The position numbers were made by a program, and so were the translations under genes. Source: Xenoacremonium recifei (lineage: Eukaryota > Ascomycota > Sordariomycetes > Hypocreales > Nectriaceae). From it: a stretch of DNA of 64,000 nt. Positions 12,174-23,836 of the stretch are shown here, piece after piece; the first letter of the stretch is position 1, and each line of letters starts with the position of its first letter. The notes under the pieces were generated by a model. It did no database searches and was not told the origin of the DNA. It worked only from the letters and a program-made list of their open reading frames with translations. The stretch spans positions 806,001 to 870,000 of the forward strand of contig WOFQ01000004.1 of the NCBI GenBank assembly GCA_012184525.1. Direction: 5' to 3'.

Positions 12174-14248
12174 ATGGGTTCAAAAGGCCCCGTTCTGCCC
12201 GTCGAGGGCAAGCGCAACATCCTCGTTACGAGCGCCCTGCCCTATGTCAACAACGTGCCGCATCTCGGCAACATCATCGGCAGCGTTCTCTCAGCTGATG
12301 TTTTCGCCCGCTTCTGCAAGGCCCGCGGCCACCAGACTCTCTACGTGTGCGGCTCCGACGAGTACGGCACTGCCACCGAGACCAAGGCGCTGGAGGAGGG
12401 CCTCGAGCCCGCCGAGCTCTGCGCCAAGTACCATGCCATCCACAAGGAGATCTACGACTGGTTCCGTATCGACTTCGACGTCTTCGGCCGAACTCCCACT
12501 GCCCAGCAGACCCAGATCGTTCAATCCATCTTCTCCGATCTCTGGAAGAACGGCTACATTGAGGAGCGTGAGACCACTCAGCCCTTCTGCCCAACTCCCG
12601 CCCACTGCAAGTTCCTTGCCGACCGATTTGTCGAGGGCGAGTGCAGCATCTGCCATGCCGACGGCGCCCGTGGCGACCAGTGCGATGCCTGTGGCAGCCT
12701 TCTCGACGCCTTCGAGCCCGAGGCCGATCCCAATGCCACCAATGAGGACGATGTCGCCGAGGCCAAGGCCACTGGCTGGCTGATCAACCCCCACTGCAAG
12801 CTCGACGGCGCAACCCCCGAGAAGCGCAAGACGAAGCACCTGTACCTGCGTCTCGATGCCTTGAGAGATGAGCTCGTCGCCTGGTTCCAGAAGAGCAGCA
12901 AGGAGGGCGAATGGAGCCCCAACTGTGCCTCTGTAACTCAGGCCTGGATCGACAAGGGCCTTCTGCCCCGAGGCATCTCGCGAGATCTGAAGTGGGGTGT
13001 GCCCATTCCTAAGAACCTCGAGGGCCTGAGCGATGAGGAGTATGCGAACAAGGTCTTCTACGTGTGGTTCGACGCCTGCATTGGCTACGTCTCCATCACC
13101 AAGAACTATACCGATGGTGACAACTTGGAGGGCAACAAGTGGGAGCAGTGGTGGAGAAACCCGGAGAATGTGAAGCTCTACCAGTTCATGGGCAAGGACA
13201 ACATTCCGTAAGTTAGCCTCTTATGCTCATCAAATTATCAAAAACTAACCGTGTTTCTAGTTTCCACACCATCATCTTCCCGGCCTCGCAGCTGGGCACC
13301 AAGGGCACTTGGACCAAGGTCCACAAGCTCTCAACCACCGAGTATCTCAACTATGAGGGCGGCAAGTTCAGCAAGTCCAAGGGCGTTGGCGTCTTTGGCA
13401 ACACTGCCCGCGAGACTGGTGTTGACCCTGACGTCTGGCGATGCTACCTCTTGTCTCGCCGACCTGAGTCCTCTGACTCTGAGTTCAAGTGGCAGGAATT
13501 CATCGACGTCAACAACAATGACCTTCTCAAGAACCTTGGCAACCTGAACCAGCGCATCCTCAAGTTCTGCCAGTCCAAGATGGGCGGCGTTGTTCCCGAC
13601 TACACCAAGTACACTGATGAGCGCCTCGAGGAGCACAAGAAGGAGGTCAACGAGGCTCTGCAGACCTACATCGCCAACCTTGATGCCATCAAGCTGCGTG
13701 CCGGTCTGTCGACTGTCCTGCACATCTCCTCCCTGGGCAACAAGCTTCTCCAGGACTCCAAGCTCAACAACCAGCTCCTCGCTGACGAGCCTGACCGCTG
13801 CGCTGCCGTCATCGGCCTCGGAATCAACCACCTGCAGCTCCTCGCCTCCATCCTCCACCCCTACATGCCCTCCACTGCCGAGTCCATCCTCGAGCAGATT
13901 GGCGCTCCCGGCCTCATCACCGTCCCCGACACCTGGACTGCCGACCTTGTTAAGCCTGGCAAGCCCATCGGCGAGCCCAAGCTGCTGTTCAAGCAGATCC
14001 CTGCCAGCCAGGTCGATGAGTGGCGCGAGGCCTTTGGTGGTGAGGAGATCCGCAAGCAGAAGGCCCTCGAGGCTGAGAAGGCCGCTGCCAAGAAGGCTGC
14101 CAAGGAGCGCAAGAAGCAGCAGAAGCTTGCCCTCCGCGCCGCTGCCGAGACGAAGCCCGCTGAAGGTAGCGCTGCCGCAGCTCCTCCCGTTGAGGCCTCT
14201 GCTCCTGAAAAGGCTGAGGAGACACCCGCCCACCCGGAGGAGAAGTAG
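12174..14248 (+). CDS. MES1: Methionyl-tRNA synthetase, cytosolic
   Basis: Two exons (12174-13207, 13261-14248) give 673 aa; the 53-nt intron has an ACTAAC branch point. The enzyme charges tRNA-Met with methionine for initiation and elongation. The class I catalytic core starts almost at the N terminus (ILVTSALPYVNN) with the HIGH signature as HLGN at residues 30-33. A zinc-knuckle insert follows (CSICHADGARGDQCDACG), and the KMSKS loop is KFSKS at about 380-384. An anticodon-binding helical domain follows. The C-terminal 60 residues are Lys/Ala/Glu-rich (KERKKQQK), a probable non-specific tRNA-binding tail. There is no N-terminal GST-like domain as in yeast Mes1 and no mitochondrial presequence, so a cytosolic role is inferred. 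Two TGACTCA-type boxes upstream suggest cross-pathway control. Confidence 0.95.
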
Positions 14249-15107
14249 AACGAAACCTGCGAGGTGCGTTTTGTCGGCTTTCGATACACTGAAAGTCGTA
14301 CATCCGATGAAGACTTTCCATCCGATTATACACGCTCTATACTGCGGCAGGCTCTGACTGGTATCCCTGAACCGCTCCCAGGCACGAAAGAATTTGAGGA
14401 GACATGTCGGAGAAAATACCCTACGATTTCAGACCCCGACTCGATAAAACATGGAGGGATTAAATGGTCTAAAGTCATTTCCGACCTTTAAACGCTCTGG
14501 AATCCCGCCGGGGGTTTCATACTTGCGAGTTGGAATATGAGCATTCACGACCTGGAACCTGCCAGACGTCGGGTGCCCCCAACTCGCAATCGGCGATCGA
14601 AATACTCTTCAATCCAGCAAGCGTCGTTGGGTGGTCTCAAGACCTCGCGACTCGATCTTTCTACATTACGGCGATGATGACAGCATATAGATGATCCTTT
14701 TTTCCAACACACGTGGCCATGGTTTACGGCGTGAGGGGTGTGCATTAGGGGGGCGACGGAGTTTGCGAGGATAGGATGTGAAAAGGAACAATCGAAAAGG
14801 AAAAAAAAAATTCACTCATGAGATGATGACGATGAGAGGCTAAACCCAAGGGCTAGATTTGATGACCTTTGACGGGTCTGTTTTCTACCTAGATATGTGT
14901 ACAATTGAGTGCGTGTGTATTTCAAGGACCAACTTTAACCTGTTTTCGTGTATGTGCGTGTATCGTTGGACGTGAATATCCTGCTAGAATCTCCTGGATT
15001 CGCAAACGCCGTAGTAAAATAAGTAAGTAATGGGGGACGAAGTATTATACAAGAGGTGTTCGTGTATATAGATATACGTCTGTGTATCTGTGCGGTTGTA
15101 GATGACA
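14249..15107. other. Convergent 3' intergenic region
   Basis: This region lies between the 3' ends of the convergent MetRS and NRAMP genes. It contains an A10-like run near 14801 and TG-rich sequence (gtgtgt, gtatat) between 14900 and 15110, which fits 3' untranslated regions. The open frame at 14264-14491 directly follows the MetRS stop and shows no domain, so I do not call it. Confidence 0.5.
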
Positions 15108-17093
15108 TTATGCGTGTATGGTCATGAGGACAATGTTGGCGACGTTCATGAAAGTGATTACAAGCCATATGATGACTGAGAGGATGATGACGGGCCATGA
15201 GTTGGCCATCTTGATCGGCGTCCCTTCTATTCCTGAAGAGCCCTCGGAATCAGGGGTCGGACGCGCACGATGTGGATGCACCGTCATGTAACGATCGCGG
15301 GAGGTCAGGTAGATGAGTGGTAGGGTGATGAAAGGCAGCACGGTACTCAAAACAACCTGCGAGGCGTTAAGTGCAGCACTGAGCCCCTGACGGCCGACAG
15401 CAGCAGCAATAATAGTCGCGGGGATGATGCTGATAGCGCGAGTGATGAGGCGACGCAGCCACGGCTGCATCTTCCAATCCAGGGCGCCCTCGCTGACCAT
15501 CTGGCCGGCAATAGTACAGATAACACCAGCAGAGAGCGCAGCGAGCAGCAGCGCGAGCGCGAAGACGGTGCCGGCAGCAGGCGCAAGTGTAGTCGACAAG
15601 ATGGCATGGATGCCAAAGATGTCGAGCGAGTGAGCGTCAGGGTTTTCGTACAGCGAGGAGGCGGAGACAATGAGGATAGCGGAGTTGATGAATAAGGCGA
15701 CGATGGCGAGAGAGAAGACGAGTTCGAGGATGGCGTACTTGAGGGAGTGTTTGATGGCGGCGTGGGAGGGTTGGTAGACGGTCTTCTCGTCGTCGGCGGC
15801 GGAAGAGGAGTCGTAAGTGTCTTCAGGACGGAGATTGCCCTGCTTGATGTCGAATGCTTTCATGCGTGGCTGGACGGTGCCGGAGCCGAGGAAGAGGCCG
15901 TGAGGCATGATGGTAGCCCCGAGGATTCCACAGGAGAGATATAGTCTAGACATGCGTGTTAGTTGTTGCGTAAACAACAATCAGAGGTGTGAGGGTTTAC
16001 TTACCCCTTGGACTGGATGAGGGCGTCGGACAGCAAGTAGCCTCGAAATATGGCTCCAATGCTGGTTGAGGGAACCATGGCGAGCTGAACGCAGAAGCAA
16101 ATGAGGACGCCAAGCAGCATGAGACAGATACCAATCTCAAAAGACCGCAGGGCCCTCATCGAGCCGTCGGGTCGGTAGAAGAACATGATGATCATGACCT
16201 CGCAGATGGAGAGAACACACCCTGCCACGAGCGGTAGCTGAGGGATGAGCAAGTTCAAGGCGATAGCCGTGCCCACGACCTTACCCAATGTTAGTCTCCA
16301 AAGAGCCCGCGTGTAAGTATCTATAGACTCACTTCAGCAATGTCCGATGCGATGATGCCGATCTCAGCCAGCCCATACAGCACATAGTTAAGCCATTTGG
16401 GGAGATACAGTCGAAAAGCCGTCGCCAAATCCATCCCCGTCACGGTCCCGAACTTGATGGCAAGAGCCTGCAGGAAGACAGCAAACACATTGCTCACAAG
16501 AACAACAACGAGGAGGTCGAATCGGTATAATGCTCCCGCCGAGATATCCGTGGCAAAGTTACCGGGATCAACTGCTCTGCCGTTAGCAACTTATTCATAA
16601 ATTGTCTTATCCTGGGCTTACCATATGCCACAGCTATCATCAACCCAGGTCCGACAAACTTGAGAAATGCAAGCATGCCGTGAAGGACTTTCTTGAGAGG
16701 GCTGCGAGGTGGTGTTGGGGGAAGCTCCGCCAGACTACTCCCGTCACTAGAATCGGCTGTTCTGACGGTAGTGATAACATGGCCCTCGGTGCACTTGGAT
16801 TGGTCAGAACGGTTGGCGAAGCTGTGCCGAAGAGAGTCGAGATGTTTCGCGTCAGCTATGATGGCTTCGACAACCTCTCGAGACGAATAGTCATCTCTGC
16901 TCGGCCGGTCTCCCACGCTCAATGGCGACTGTGCACTCCCCTCCCTACACTCGCCGCCAGTCGTCGATCCCAGCGTATCTGCAACAGAATCTCGGGTCGG
17001 CCCATGGCTGGGATATGTCTCGCAACAGCGAGAACGTCGATGTGTACTCATTATTCTGCAATGCTCCAGAAGAGTTGTCAAGAAGCAAGCCAA
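15108..17093 (-). CDS. NRAMP family divalent metal transporter
   Basis: Four exons (17093-16622, 16571-16333, 16279-16005, 15945-15108) give 607 aa with consistent phases. The protein is a multipass H+/metal symporter of the Nramp/Smf family, which carries Mn2+, Fe2+ and similar ions at the plasma or endosomal membrane. TM1 carries the metal-binding DPGN (after AVAY, across the first splice junction) and TM6 the MPHGLFLGSG motif. There are about 11 hydrophobic segments. An acidic cytoplasmic loop rich in Asp/Ser follows TM6 (EDTYDSSSAADDEKT). The first ~120 residues are a hydrophilic Ser/Arg-rich N-terminal tail; the start is uncertain because a second ATG lies 14 codons downstream at 17051. 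The metal specificity and whether it corresponds to yeast SMF1, SMF2 or SMF3 cannot be told from sequence alone. Confidence 0.9.
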
Positions 17094-17903
17094 ACTGCTG
17101 CAATGTCAGTGAGGAGGGTAGGGACCCATGGGTCATGGAACAGGCCATGCATGGTTCCCCCTCAGCATTCTTATGAGGAATGCTGCTATCCTCATCCCGT
17201 CCCGCCCGCTGACTCGGAGGATAATTAGGTTTACGAGTGGCACATCCAGACCAGCCTGGGGGATCGGCCGTCCTGGCACGTCAGATCCACTGCTCCCGTC
17301 CGGCGAAACCCTGTCTATTGTGCGTTGTTGATGAGGCGGGCACTATGATGCTCGCGTCTCCAGATCTCCGTGCCAGTCAGCAAGCCTCATGGCGAGGTGG
17401 CGGGACCCGACTCCATGGACGGCAGGGATAGACTCTGTAGCGCAAGCCATGGCCAGCGGCACAGCAGGATGGCGTGGGCTCGATGGCGGTCTCGCGGCGG
17501 CGTCGTTGTCGAGAAATCGATCTGGGGATGGGGGCTTTTCTATCGTTTGCTTGTGACGTTGGGTCGTTCTATTGTCTGTCATGTGTGCTAGATATGGAGC
17601 AAGATCCAACGAAGGGAAACCAAACGAAATGATGCGATAGAAAACTCAAATCCAAATAGTACCCTCGACTGGTTGATGTCGAAAACCGTAATTTTATGTG
17701 CGCGAAACTCCCATGCATGGCCTGTTGAAAGGCGACCTGACCTCTCTTCCCGGTAGAACTCCTTGCAAATGTGGCTGCTCCAGTGACGGAATGTCAATGT
17801 CTCTCACTCAAAGTGTAGCATCCTCCGCCGCCTCTGTGGATAGCTCGATGGATCCCAATCGCGCCTCACCGTCTGCATCCATCTCAGTGTTGAAAGCAAG
17901 CTC
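17094..17903. other. Intergenic, no gene seen
   Basis: This 0.8 kb region lies upstream of the NRAMP gene and downstream of OPI3, both on the minus strand. Open frames here are short, mutually overlapping and without domain features. It probably holds the NRAMP promoter and the OPI3 3' end. Confidence 0.5.
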
Positions 17904-18744
17904 TTATTTCTGCTTCTTGCCGGACTGGGCGGCAGCCCTCTCACGCTCGCGCTTGGCGTAGATGCCCGACGTGAACGGGTCCTCGAAGCTCAAGGCGGCA
18001 ACGTACACCACATAGACCCAAGCAGTTAGTAGAATTCCGGCGGGCTTGCCGAACCACAGAGCTGTTCCGAGAAAGCTCATGGTCGAGCCCCAGTACATGG
18101 GCGCGCTGGTCACGTTGAAGGGGAAGCCCGTCACCATCTCGTCCATGAGGATGCCAAAGTAGTCGCCCAGGAACGTGCCGGTGATGCCCAGCGCCCAAGT
18201 GGATGTCAACACGAGGATGTTGCCGAACACGAACAGCGAGAGGGCGGCAGCCTGGACGTAGGGTGTCAACAGCAGCGGGTGCGAGGGCTGCTCAGAGATG
18301 GCCGCCTTGTAGAGGAAATCGCGCACGATGCCGAGCGAGAAGATGGTCGCAGCGAGGCCATAGCAAGCAGCGCGCGAGTGGCCACCAAACAGCTTTGTCA
18401 GGATCTTGTTGTGGTATTCTGGAAGCGGCGTCGATCAGTGTCATGTCGCGGGGAGATGGGACAAGATGTCAGGGTCGCGAAGCGCACCTTGGCGGGCCAC
18501 GATGCTGTCCAGGGTGTCAGCACGATGCAAATAACTGGTTCACAAGACGCAACTCACTTCCAGAACAGTGGGTTAAAGGCAATTGATGCTGCAGACACTA
18601 TTTTAAAGGCACAACACGCGGGGTCAGATCTGGGGAGCTCTGGCGGCCGGGGGAGGACTGGTTGGGAGCTCTGGGACACTTACCCAGCAAGCTCTGCTTG
18701 CTGAAGTCGACGTAGCTGACGAGATCGGTCACGAAGGAAGCCAT
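17904..18744 (-). CDS. OPI3: Phospholipid N-methyltransferase (OPI3)
   Basis: Four exons (18744-18684, 18597-18558, 18504-18488, 18418-17904) give 210 aa, close to the 206 aa of yeast Opi3. It carries out the last two methylations from phosphatidyl-monomethylethanolamine to phosphatidylcholine in the ER membrane, using S-adenosylmethionine. Family landmarks are NPLFWNIVARQEYHNK (assembled across three junctions), the helix ATIFSLGIVRDFLYK, GITGTFLGDYFGILMDE, and the region TSAPMYWGSTMSFLG, GKPAGILLTAWVY. Exon 3 is only 17 nt and encodes part of NIVARQ; leaving it out would shift the frame. The tail is basic (AKRERERAAAQSGKKQK). A CACATGAAAG sequence lies 160 bp upstream. Confidence 0.93.
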
Positions 18745-19426
18745 GATGAAGAGCACGTGGATGCAATGCACTGAGCGCGTTCGTCACTTGAAGCACTGGT
18801 GTTCACAGACAAATGGATGATGGATAACGCGCTGTGGCCGTCGCGTGGGTTTTAATTGTAGTCGAAGAAGGTTGCAAGTTTGGTTGTTGAGGATGGCAGC
18901 TGTCACATGAAAGAAGAGCTGGCCAACAAAAAAGCGATCCTTAGCTGCTATGGAGTACAAGGGTCACGCTGTAGATTGCGGGGACCTTGTTTGTACCTTC
19001 CATCCACTTCTTCCGTCATCCCTCCTCCACCGCTCCATGGGAATTGTCGGATCAACTTCCCGATACTTCAACGACTGCCACCGTTCAGGCAGGCTTTCTC
19101 GTAATACTTCTTGCCTCACTTTCATCTTTATCTGAAAATCTTGTCGACAATATATCGTATTAGAAAGGCTAACAAAAGTTCTGGCTACTTGCTATGCTAC
19201 TCTCAACAACCATCAAGGTATCGTCCTCTCCGCTAGCAAGGTTGCTGCCCTATGTCTCAAGTCCTCGACATCGATGCGTCCTGTCCGGATTCCAAAAAAA
19301 CGCCATACACCGAGTCCCCTTTTCATGTCATGTCGCTGGCAAATGTAATGGTCATCACCTTCCTTCTTCGTTGCGACGTGCGTCGTCGTCTCTGAGATGC
19401 GCTTGTTGGCTCAAGCGGACCTCCAT
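18745..19426. promoter_or_regulatory. OPI3 upstream region
   Basis: This region holds the OPI3 promoter and the RXT2 3' end. CACATGAAAG at 18904-18913 resembles the E-box core of the yeast inositol/choline element (UAS-INO, bound by Ino2-Ino4). That this element works in filamentous fungi is not established, so this is only a candidate. No gene was found. Confidence 0.3.
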
Positions 19427-20996
19427 CTATTTCCGGTTCCTCGTCTTCTTGCCGGTTGTTTGGGTATCTTCTTCTTCCTCGTCCTGTCCCTTCTTGAGAT
19501 CCTCAGTCAGGCCCCATTCTTCCTTGTCGTACCAGTCTTCACCGTCCGACATGTCGCGGTTGGCTCCTGAGTGAGCTTCCGCCTTGGACCAATGTAGGAC
19601 ATCCTTGCGGAGCTTGTCGGCCTTGAGAAGTCCGAGGAAGAGTTTCTTAGCTCCACGGCAGATCTCCTCCTGCTTCTGGACATAGAGGGCGAGCAGCCGC
19701 CGCATGTCCTCGGCCTCGGGCTCTGGAAGTCCCACGTCCCGGTCAGGTTTCGCACCAACTGGTGCTATGAACATAGGATGGACGAAGGATTCCATCTGTT
19801 CTGATGTGACTGAGCCCGGGCCATCACCATTGGGTTCCGCGGCCTCTTCGATAGGGTTGCCATTTATCACTGGATTGTCTCCGTCCTTATCTTTGTCGGT
19901 GCCCGCCTTTGGATTCTCAGCGTCGTCCTCTGGCTCTTTTGCATTTGTATCTCCATTCTTGCCCTTCTCGGCCTTGGACTTGTCGCCGTTCTTGTCACCT
20001 TCCTTATCCTCAATTGGGTCGTCGTCAGGGTTTGTCGGAGCGTCGGCGTCGGTCATGGCCACATCTGCGTCTTCAGGAACAGTCTTCTCCGAGCTCATGA
20101 CTCCGTTGACAGGTTCAGTCTCGGTGACGGCCTTGACACCGTTCTCGCGCTGGGAGTCGGCTGTCAACGTTGCCGGTGATGGAGACTCTGGCAGCCCGTT
20201 TGTGCCCTTCGCGAGACTCAAGAGGTGACGCGCGACGTGATCGTCCGTGTATAGCTCGACATCCGACGCTCGCACCATCGTAGAGCATGGAACCCATGTA
20301 TAGTCTCCGCAGAGGGATGTGAGAAGGTGTCGGACTTGCCAGAGCGAGTGGTTCTCTTTGCGCATGATGTCGCAACTCTGGTTGACGAGCGTGTCCAGCG
20401 TCTTGGACGTGAATGGCTTGGAAAGCGTAGGATGCGTCGGGAGGTCAGTGGAAGCGGTAAGAGGAGCGAGGATAGCTGTGCGCGTCAGATTATTGTTTGG
20501 CAACTTCGTTCGAGGGAGACGTACTCTGAAGGTGGACGTTTGCGTAGGGGTTCAGCTCGGCAGCCGCCGCCTCAGCTTCTTGGATGCGTTCTTCGTCATC
20601 GTCGCTATCGAACTCGTAGCCGTCTTCGTCGAGCAGGGGCGGGTTGCGGTGAATGATGGCTCGCTGGTAGCCGTTGTACTCGACGTACTGCGTCTCGGTT
20701 AGCACTGGGACTTTGCGGTGCGGTCGCGCCAGCTAGGTACCTCTCGGTAAGAACTTGGACCGTCGGTCGGAACCAATTGGCCTTTGTGCGCGAATCGGCC
20801 GCGCTTCTTGAGCTTGTTTCCTCGGTTGCTGTAGCTTTCGATTTCGGAGTCGGAGTCGGATTCTATGGCGCGAGAGGGGGTTAGCCGCCGCGACTGCTTC
20901 CAGACGAGAGAAATGCTTCGTACCGTATGCCTTTCGTTTGAAAGCCTTCTTCATGCCGGCTATGGTCTCGGCGAAGAGAACCTGCTGCGCAGCCAT
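19427..20996 (-). CDS. RXT2: RXT2-like subunit of Rpd3L deacetylase complex
   Basis: Four exons (20996-20924, 20862-20741, 20687-20525, 20475-19427) give 468 aa. The N-terminal ~170 residues are the conserved Rxt2 domain: MAAQQVLFAETIAGMKK, an acidic Ser patch (ESDSDSEIES), NRGNKLKKRGRFAH, then YNGYQRAIIHRNPPLLDED and the segment DTLVNQSCDIMRKENHSLWQ with WVPCSTM. Rxt2 is a structural subunit of the large Rpd3/Sin3 histone deacetylase complex in yeast, acting in the nucleus in transcriptional repression. The middle is disordered and very rich in Asp, Glu, Lys and Asn (about residues 215-320). A conserved C-terminal helical block follows (EDMRRLLALYVQKQEEICRG). The start was chosen because MAAQQ is the usual family N terminus; the frame is open further upstream but has no ATG. 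Confidence 0.9.
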
Positions 20997-22144
20997 CGTG
21001 AGCGACTCGTTCTGCCGTTGCAGCTGGTTCAAGAAGGAGATTGGTGTGTCGACCAGGAACTGAGAGGATCGCGACCAGGTGACTAGGCCTGAGCCTGGAG
21101 AGTCGAGGAGGGAGGTGGAGAAAAATGAAGATCGAAAGTCGTTATCGCATTCCTAAGAGCCTGGAAATCCAGGTTCTTGGGCTTTCGAGCTCAGACTCGG
21201 AAGGACGGCCAGGTGGTAACAATTTTGCGGCGAGTGTGTTGTGACAGCGGAGGAGAACTTGCTTGGCCCATGGGCGAGGCTGCCCTGGTGGCTGCCCGCC
21301 TTCCCGTAGCCATGACCACATTTCCGGCAATCGACCAATCATAAGTGAGACAACGGCTGATTGTTCTACCGCTTCCGAGGCCTTGCTGATTCATCGTGTG
21401 GAGCCGAGGTCGGGTAAGAAAGCTCCCACACGGGACAACTTGACGATTTTCATATGCACACCAAATGCCGAGTTGTTGCTTCTCTTCTTCATGCGGCGTA
21501 AGAACGGAGGAACTCTTCGCGGCATTGAGTCTTGCTTACGTCGTAGGCAACGAATTATCGGCTTGGCACGCAGCCATCGTGCCCGAAGCTCCTGCAACGG
21601 TGAGCCCGTGGACTTTTGATGCCCTGATTTGCGTAAACTAATACGCGTCGAAACAATAGAGAATTCGATTTAGAAAAGAATTACCGAAAAGAATCAGCTC
21701 TCGTCCAATGAACAGTCTCTCTCACCTGCGCTTCGCTCCGTTCCTGGTTTCTGGTAAGTTGATGGAACCAATCGGGCCCTTCCATCTCGGCGGCGAAGGA
21801 TGCTCTCGTCCGCCGACGCTCTCCACCGGGTTGGAGCTGGTTTCTTCGGGACCGAACCAGCCCCACATATAGGGCTGTCCGGTCTCTCGGGGACGAGACT
21901 CGCGGCATCTCAATGTTCGGAGACTTGTTGGACGTCATGAATGCAGATCTGGCAAGGCTGAGTAGACATTCTCATGACTAGAGCTGAAGGATATAAAACT
22001 TCATGATTCCTCCTCTTGATGAAGAACACCCAACAGCAACAATCACTTTCTCACAACTACACGCACTTACAACTTGTCCCTCCTCACTTACACGCACGAA
22101 GAAAAAACACATCTCAGATTCACAATCTATTACACATATCCATC
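20997..22144. promoter_or_regulatory. Divergent promoter, RXT2 / FAD monooxygenase
   Basis: This 1.1 kb space separates the two divergent genes. A TATA box (TATAAA, 21992-21997) lies about 150 bp before the monooxygenase ATG, followed by an A/C-rich leader. An earlier in-line ATG at 22016 would add 43 residues rich in Gln, His and Thr; I regard it as leader. No other gene is supported. Confidence 0.45.
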
Positions 22145-23836
22145 ATGAGTAAATCCAATTCGACCTCAGTCATCGTCGTTGGAGGGAGTCTCGTAGGGCT
22201 CTCTACAGCCCTCTTCCTCGCCAGCTGGAAAGTCCCCGTCATTCTCCTTGAGCGTCACCCCAGCAGCTCCCTCCACCCCCGAGCCATTGGCTACACGGCG
22301 CGAACCATCGAAGCACTCCGTGCTGTTGGAGTTGACTCTCGATTACCACCCGTGAACTGGACTGGAGGACCTCCGCGCCGCGTTGTCGTGGAGAGCTTGA
22401 CGGGCAAGTGGCAGGAGGAACAACATTGGACACCCCAGAAACCCGGTGAAGGCAAAGGGCCTCAAGGTCCTGGAAAAGGTCCTGGCAAGGGACCTGGTGG
22501 CCCCGGAAACATCTTTGCACCATACTCTCCTGTTTCTGCTATTGCTGTGGCTCAAGATAAGATCGAGCCCGTGCTTCGTCAGACCGCTGCCGAACGAGGT
22601 GCTGACCTGAGGCTGGGTTGCAAAGTCACAGCTTGGACGCAAGATGACGAAGGCGTCACTGCAGTCTACATGGACAAGGATGGAAACGAAATCACGGTCA
22701 AGGGCAGCTACCTCATTGCTTGCGACGGCTGCAGAAGCCCTATCCGGGAGTCCCTCGGCATCAAGCGCAAGGGCGTGGGCGAAATCCGCCAGTTGCGAAG
22801 CATCCTCTTCCGATGCCCTTCCATTGAGTACATACTGGAACAGAACATCAGCCAATTTCAGATTGAAGGCCGGGAAGACGGTTTCGAAGGCTTCTTGACC
22901 ACATATCGTGATGGACGATGGGCTCTTATGTGGCAACCCGCCGAGAACAAGTGGGAAGAGACTACGAAGGCCACGATGGATGAGGCGACTCAGAAGGACT
23001 GGATTCGCAAGGCCATTGGAAAGGATATTCCCGATGACGAGATTGAGCTCATCACAACCGGTATGTGGGATTTGGCAGGTCTCATCGCGGAGAGCTTCTC
23101 GTCAGGCCGCATCTTCCTCGCCGGCGATGCTGCACATATGCTTCCTCCCAACCGCGGCGGCTACGGAGCAAACACTGGAATCGCCGACGCCTTCAACATT
23201 GCCTGGAAAATTGCATCTGTCATGAACGGGATATCTCGACCCGAGCTTCTGGATACTTATGATGCTGAGCGACGACCTGTGGCTCAGGTTCGACATGACC
23301 AAATCTTTGCTAGGAACGACCACAGGCAATTCGTCCAAGACCGCGAGTGGGAGGGTAAGGATGTGGAAATCCTGGATGACATCGCCATGGAGCTCGGCCA
23401 GATCTACCAATCAGACGGTATCATCAGCGCAGACGAGACGCTGCCGTTGGCTCAACGTCCTGATGAGTGGAAGGGCCAGCCCGGCACGCGAGCACCGCAC
23501 ATCAAGCTTCTTCGCAACGGCGAGAAGATTTCAAGCCTCGACTTGTTTTGTCAGGATTGGGTACTCCTATCAAAGGATGACGCATGGAAGACCCTCACGG
23601 CAGACGCAAGCAAAGCCACGGGTATTGAAGCAACTTGTGTGCAGGTTGGAAAGGATGTGGAGGAAGATGAGGGAGCGAACTTTGAAGAGAGCTATGGCCT
23701 GGATAGCACAGGTGCGGTGTTGGTTCGTCCTGATGGTATAATCGCTTGGAGGGCTGTTTCTAAGCCGGAGGGAGCTTTGGAGGCACTGGCGGATGCGCTC
23801 AAGAAGACAGCATATGCTGTAAAGGGTGCTGAATAA
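22145..23836 (+). CDS. FAD-dependent aromatic monooxygenase (PHBH fold)
   Basis: A single exon of 563 aa. It belongs to the flavoprotein hydroxylase group (p-hydroxybenzoate hydroxylase fold) that includes polyketide hydroxylases and phenol monooxygenases, using NAD(P)H and O2 to hydroxylate aromatic rings. The FAD-binding GxGxxG equivalent is VVGGSLVGLSTALFL (residues ~10-24). The DG motif is ACDGCRSPIRESLGI near residue 193. The GD motif is FLAGDAAHMLPPNRGGYGANTG near 327, with the following DAFNIAWK helix. The last ~150 residues form a thioredoxin-like C-terminal domain (LVRPDGIIAWR). Residues about 99-121 are an unusual Gly/Pro/Lys repeat (GPGKGPGKGPGGPG) inserted in the substrate domain. 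No biosynthetic genes flank it, so the substrate is unknown. A TATA box upstream suggests regulated expression. Confidence 0.88.
   Translation: MSKSNSTSVIVVGGSLVGLSTALFLASWKVPVILLERHPSSSLHPRAIGYTARTIEALRAVGVDSRLPPVNWTGGPPRRVVVESLTGKWQEEQHWTPQKPGEGKGPQGPGKGPGKGPGGPGNIFAPYSPVSAIAVAQDKIEPVLRQTAAERGADLRLGCKVTAWTQDDEGVTAVYMDKDGNEITVKGSYLIACDGCRSPIRESLGIKRKGVGEIRQLRSILFRCPSIEYILEQNISQFQIEGREDGFEGFLTTYRDGRWALMWQPAENKWEETTKATMDEATQKDWIRKAIGKDIPDDEIELITTGMWDLAGLIAESFSSGRIFLAGDAAHMLPPNRGGYGANTGIADAFNIAWKIASVMNGISRPELLDTYDAERRPVAQVRHDQIFARNDHRQFVQDREWEGKDVEILDDIAMELGQIYQSDGIISADETLPLAQRPDEWKGQPGTRAPHIKLLRNGEKISSLDLFCQDWVLLSKDDAWKTLTADASKATGIEATCVQVGKDVEEDEGANFEESYGLDSTGAVLVRPDGIIAWRAVSKPEGALEALADALKKTAYAVKGAE

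Noticed and set aside
13331..14233. 300-codon open frame antisense to methionyl-tRNA synthetase
   Set aside because: It is a codon-bias shadow of the GC-rich exon on the other strand; composition is Leu/Val/Gly-rich with no domain.
14264..14491. 75-codon open frame after methionyl-tRNA synthetase
   Set aside because: Located directly in the 3' flank of the gene with no domain, no promoter space and no splice partner.
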